Below are positions 6,162-6,470 of a stretch of DNA of 6,470 nucleotides, piece by piece; position 1 is the stretch's first letter, and each line of letters begins with the position of its first letter. This stretch comes from Bacillota bacterium (GTDB lineage Bacteria; Bacillota; Clostridia; Acetivibrionales; DTU013). Location: contig JAEYRF010000256.1 of the NCBI GenBank assembly GCA_023409615.1, positions 1-6,470 of the forward strand, written 5' to 3'. Made by a program: the position numbers and the translations under genes. The notes beneath the pieces are model-generated. The model was not told the origin of the DNA. It saw nothing but the letters and a program-made list of their open reading frames with translations, and made no database searches.

Positions 6162-6208
6162 CGTACGATAATACCGTACGATAATCATATCATATCGAAC
6201 GGTATTAT
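6162..6208 (-). promoter_or_regulatory. Candidate autoregulatory operator array of the Phd-Uma2 gene
   Basis: CGTACGATAAT occurs twice as a direct repeat (6162-6172 and 6175-6185, 13-bp period), each copy starting with a CGTACG palindrome. A 13-base half-site at 6168-6180 is repeated in inverted form at 6196-6208 (12 of 13 matches), flanking the -10 element. E. coli YefM is known to bind palindromes with a TGTACA core; CGTACG shares its GTAC centre. The sites cover the spacer, -10 and start of transcription, as expected for autorepression by the encoded Phd/YefM domain. Confidence 0.6.
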
Positions 6209-6212
6209 GCAA
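6184..6212 (-). promoter_or_regulatory. Promoter of the Phd-Uma2 fusion gene
   Basis: On the minus strand TTGCAT (6212-6207), a 17-bp spacer and TATGAT (6189-6184) predict a start near 6177 and a leader of about 40 nt. The promoter is embedded in the repeat array described for 6162-6208. Confidence 0.6.
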
Positions 6213-6470
6213 CAAAAATGTTCAATTACCTGTACTGGTGAAAAGTATACGTCGGCTCTGGGACTTCGGTCTTTCATCGACCGCTACAATTCAGAATGAC
6301 ATTTACTGATGGCAGCTACAACTGTTATTATAGTATCGATGATAATTAGGCATTTGCAAAATGGAAGAAAAAATGAAGGTGTAAGGAAATAGCAGAGCTG
6401 TAAAATGAACTTTGATAATTAAAGATGGACGATGTTGATAAAACAAGGTAGAAATCAGGCTGAGTGTGGA
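6213..6470. other. A+T-rich end of window without a recognisable gene
   Basis: Apart from the possible repeat fragment, I see no coding signature, ribosome binding site with an open frame, or RNA gene here. Short open frames in this stretch (for example a 35-codon one at 6242-6349 on the plus strand) show no family motif. An upstream region of a gene beyond the right edge is possible. Confidence 0.4.
6251..6301. repeat. Possible fragment of a dispersed CAGAATGACA-ended repeat
   Basis: The stretch ends in TTCAGAATGACA (6290-6301) and contains GGACTTCGGTC (6261-6271) plus a small CGGTC/GACCG stem (6267-6271, 6279-6283). Dispersed repeats of the form TTCTTCG...CAGAATGACA are common in Firmicute genomes, from memory. 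The match is partial and no second copy lies in this window. Confidence 0.3.

Noticed and set aside
6242..6349. 35-codon plus-strand frame with a KVYVGSGTSVFHRPL start, faintly like an Ada-type zinc-binding tail
   Set aside because: No cysteine ligands in the right places, no start signal, and it overlaps a probable repeat fragment.

Overview
The window looks like chromosome from a low-to-mid GC anaerobic Firmicute, most likely a member of the Clostridia. The evidence is strong GGAGG-type ribosome binding sites, A+T-rich intergenic DNA with TATAAT-like promoters, an acyl-CoA dehydrogenase/Etf gene pair, and a Gram-positive-style TadG-like protein. No rRNA, tRNA, CRISPR array, integrase or intact transposase is visible, and the species cannot be named from this sequence.

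Layout. (1) Positions 1-1719, minus strand: an operon start with an acyl-CoA dehydrogenase followed 51 bp later by etfB, which runs off the left edge. A good promoter precedes it, and a 24-bp imperfect palindrome sits where transcription should begin. (2) Positions 1720-1934: a leader-like stretch holding a terminator-type hairpin but no convincing gene. (3) Positions 1935-2858, plus: a solitary TadG-like envelope protein. (4) Positions 2859-3111: a hairpin, then two copies of a LacI-type operator placed either side of a promoter. (5) Positions 3112-5313, plus: a large cytoplasmic protein with an N-terminal beta-rich half and a C-terminal (alpha/alpha)6-toroid-like half, probably a glycosidase or related carbohydrate enzyme of a family I cannot name. 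(6) Positions 5314-5394: two consecutive hairpins between convergent genes. (7) Positions 5387-6136, minus: a fusion of a Phd/YefM antitoxin-like domain to a Uma2 (DUF820) nuclease-like domain, with a repeat-rich operator region overlapping its promoter. (8) Positions 6213-6470: no recognisable gene, but a possible dispersed-repeat fragment.

How the parts relate. The dehydrogenase and EtfB should work together: the dehydrogenase oxidises (or reduces) an acyl-CoA, and the Etf heterodimer carries the electrons. etfA is expected just outside the left edge. The TadG-like gene, the carbohydrate enzyme and the Phd-Uma2 fusion each appear to be separate transcription units. The carbohydrate enzyme is probably controlled by a LacI-family repressor encoded elsewhere.

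The best candidates for something new are the one-chain antitoxin-domain/nuclease fusion with its own operator array, and the unassigned six-hairpin enzyme under twin LacI-type operators.
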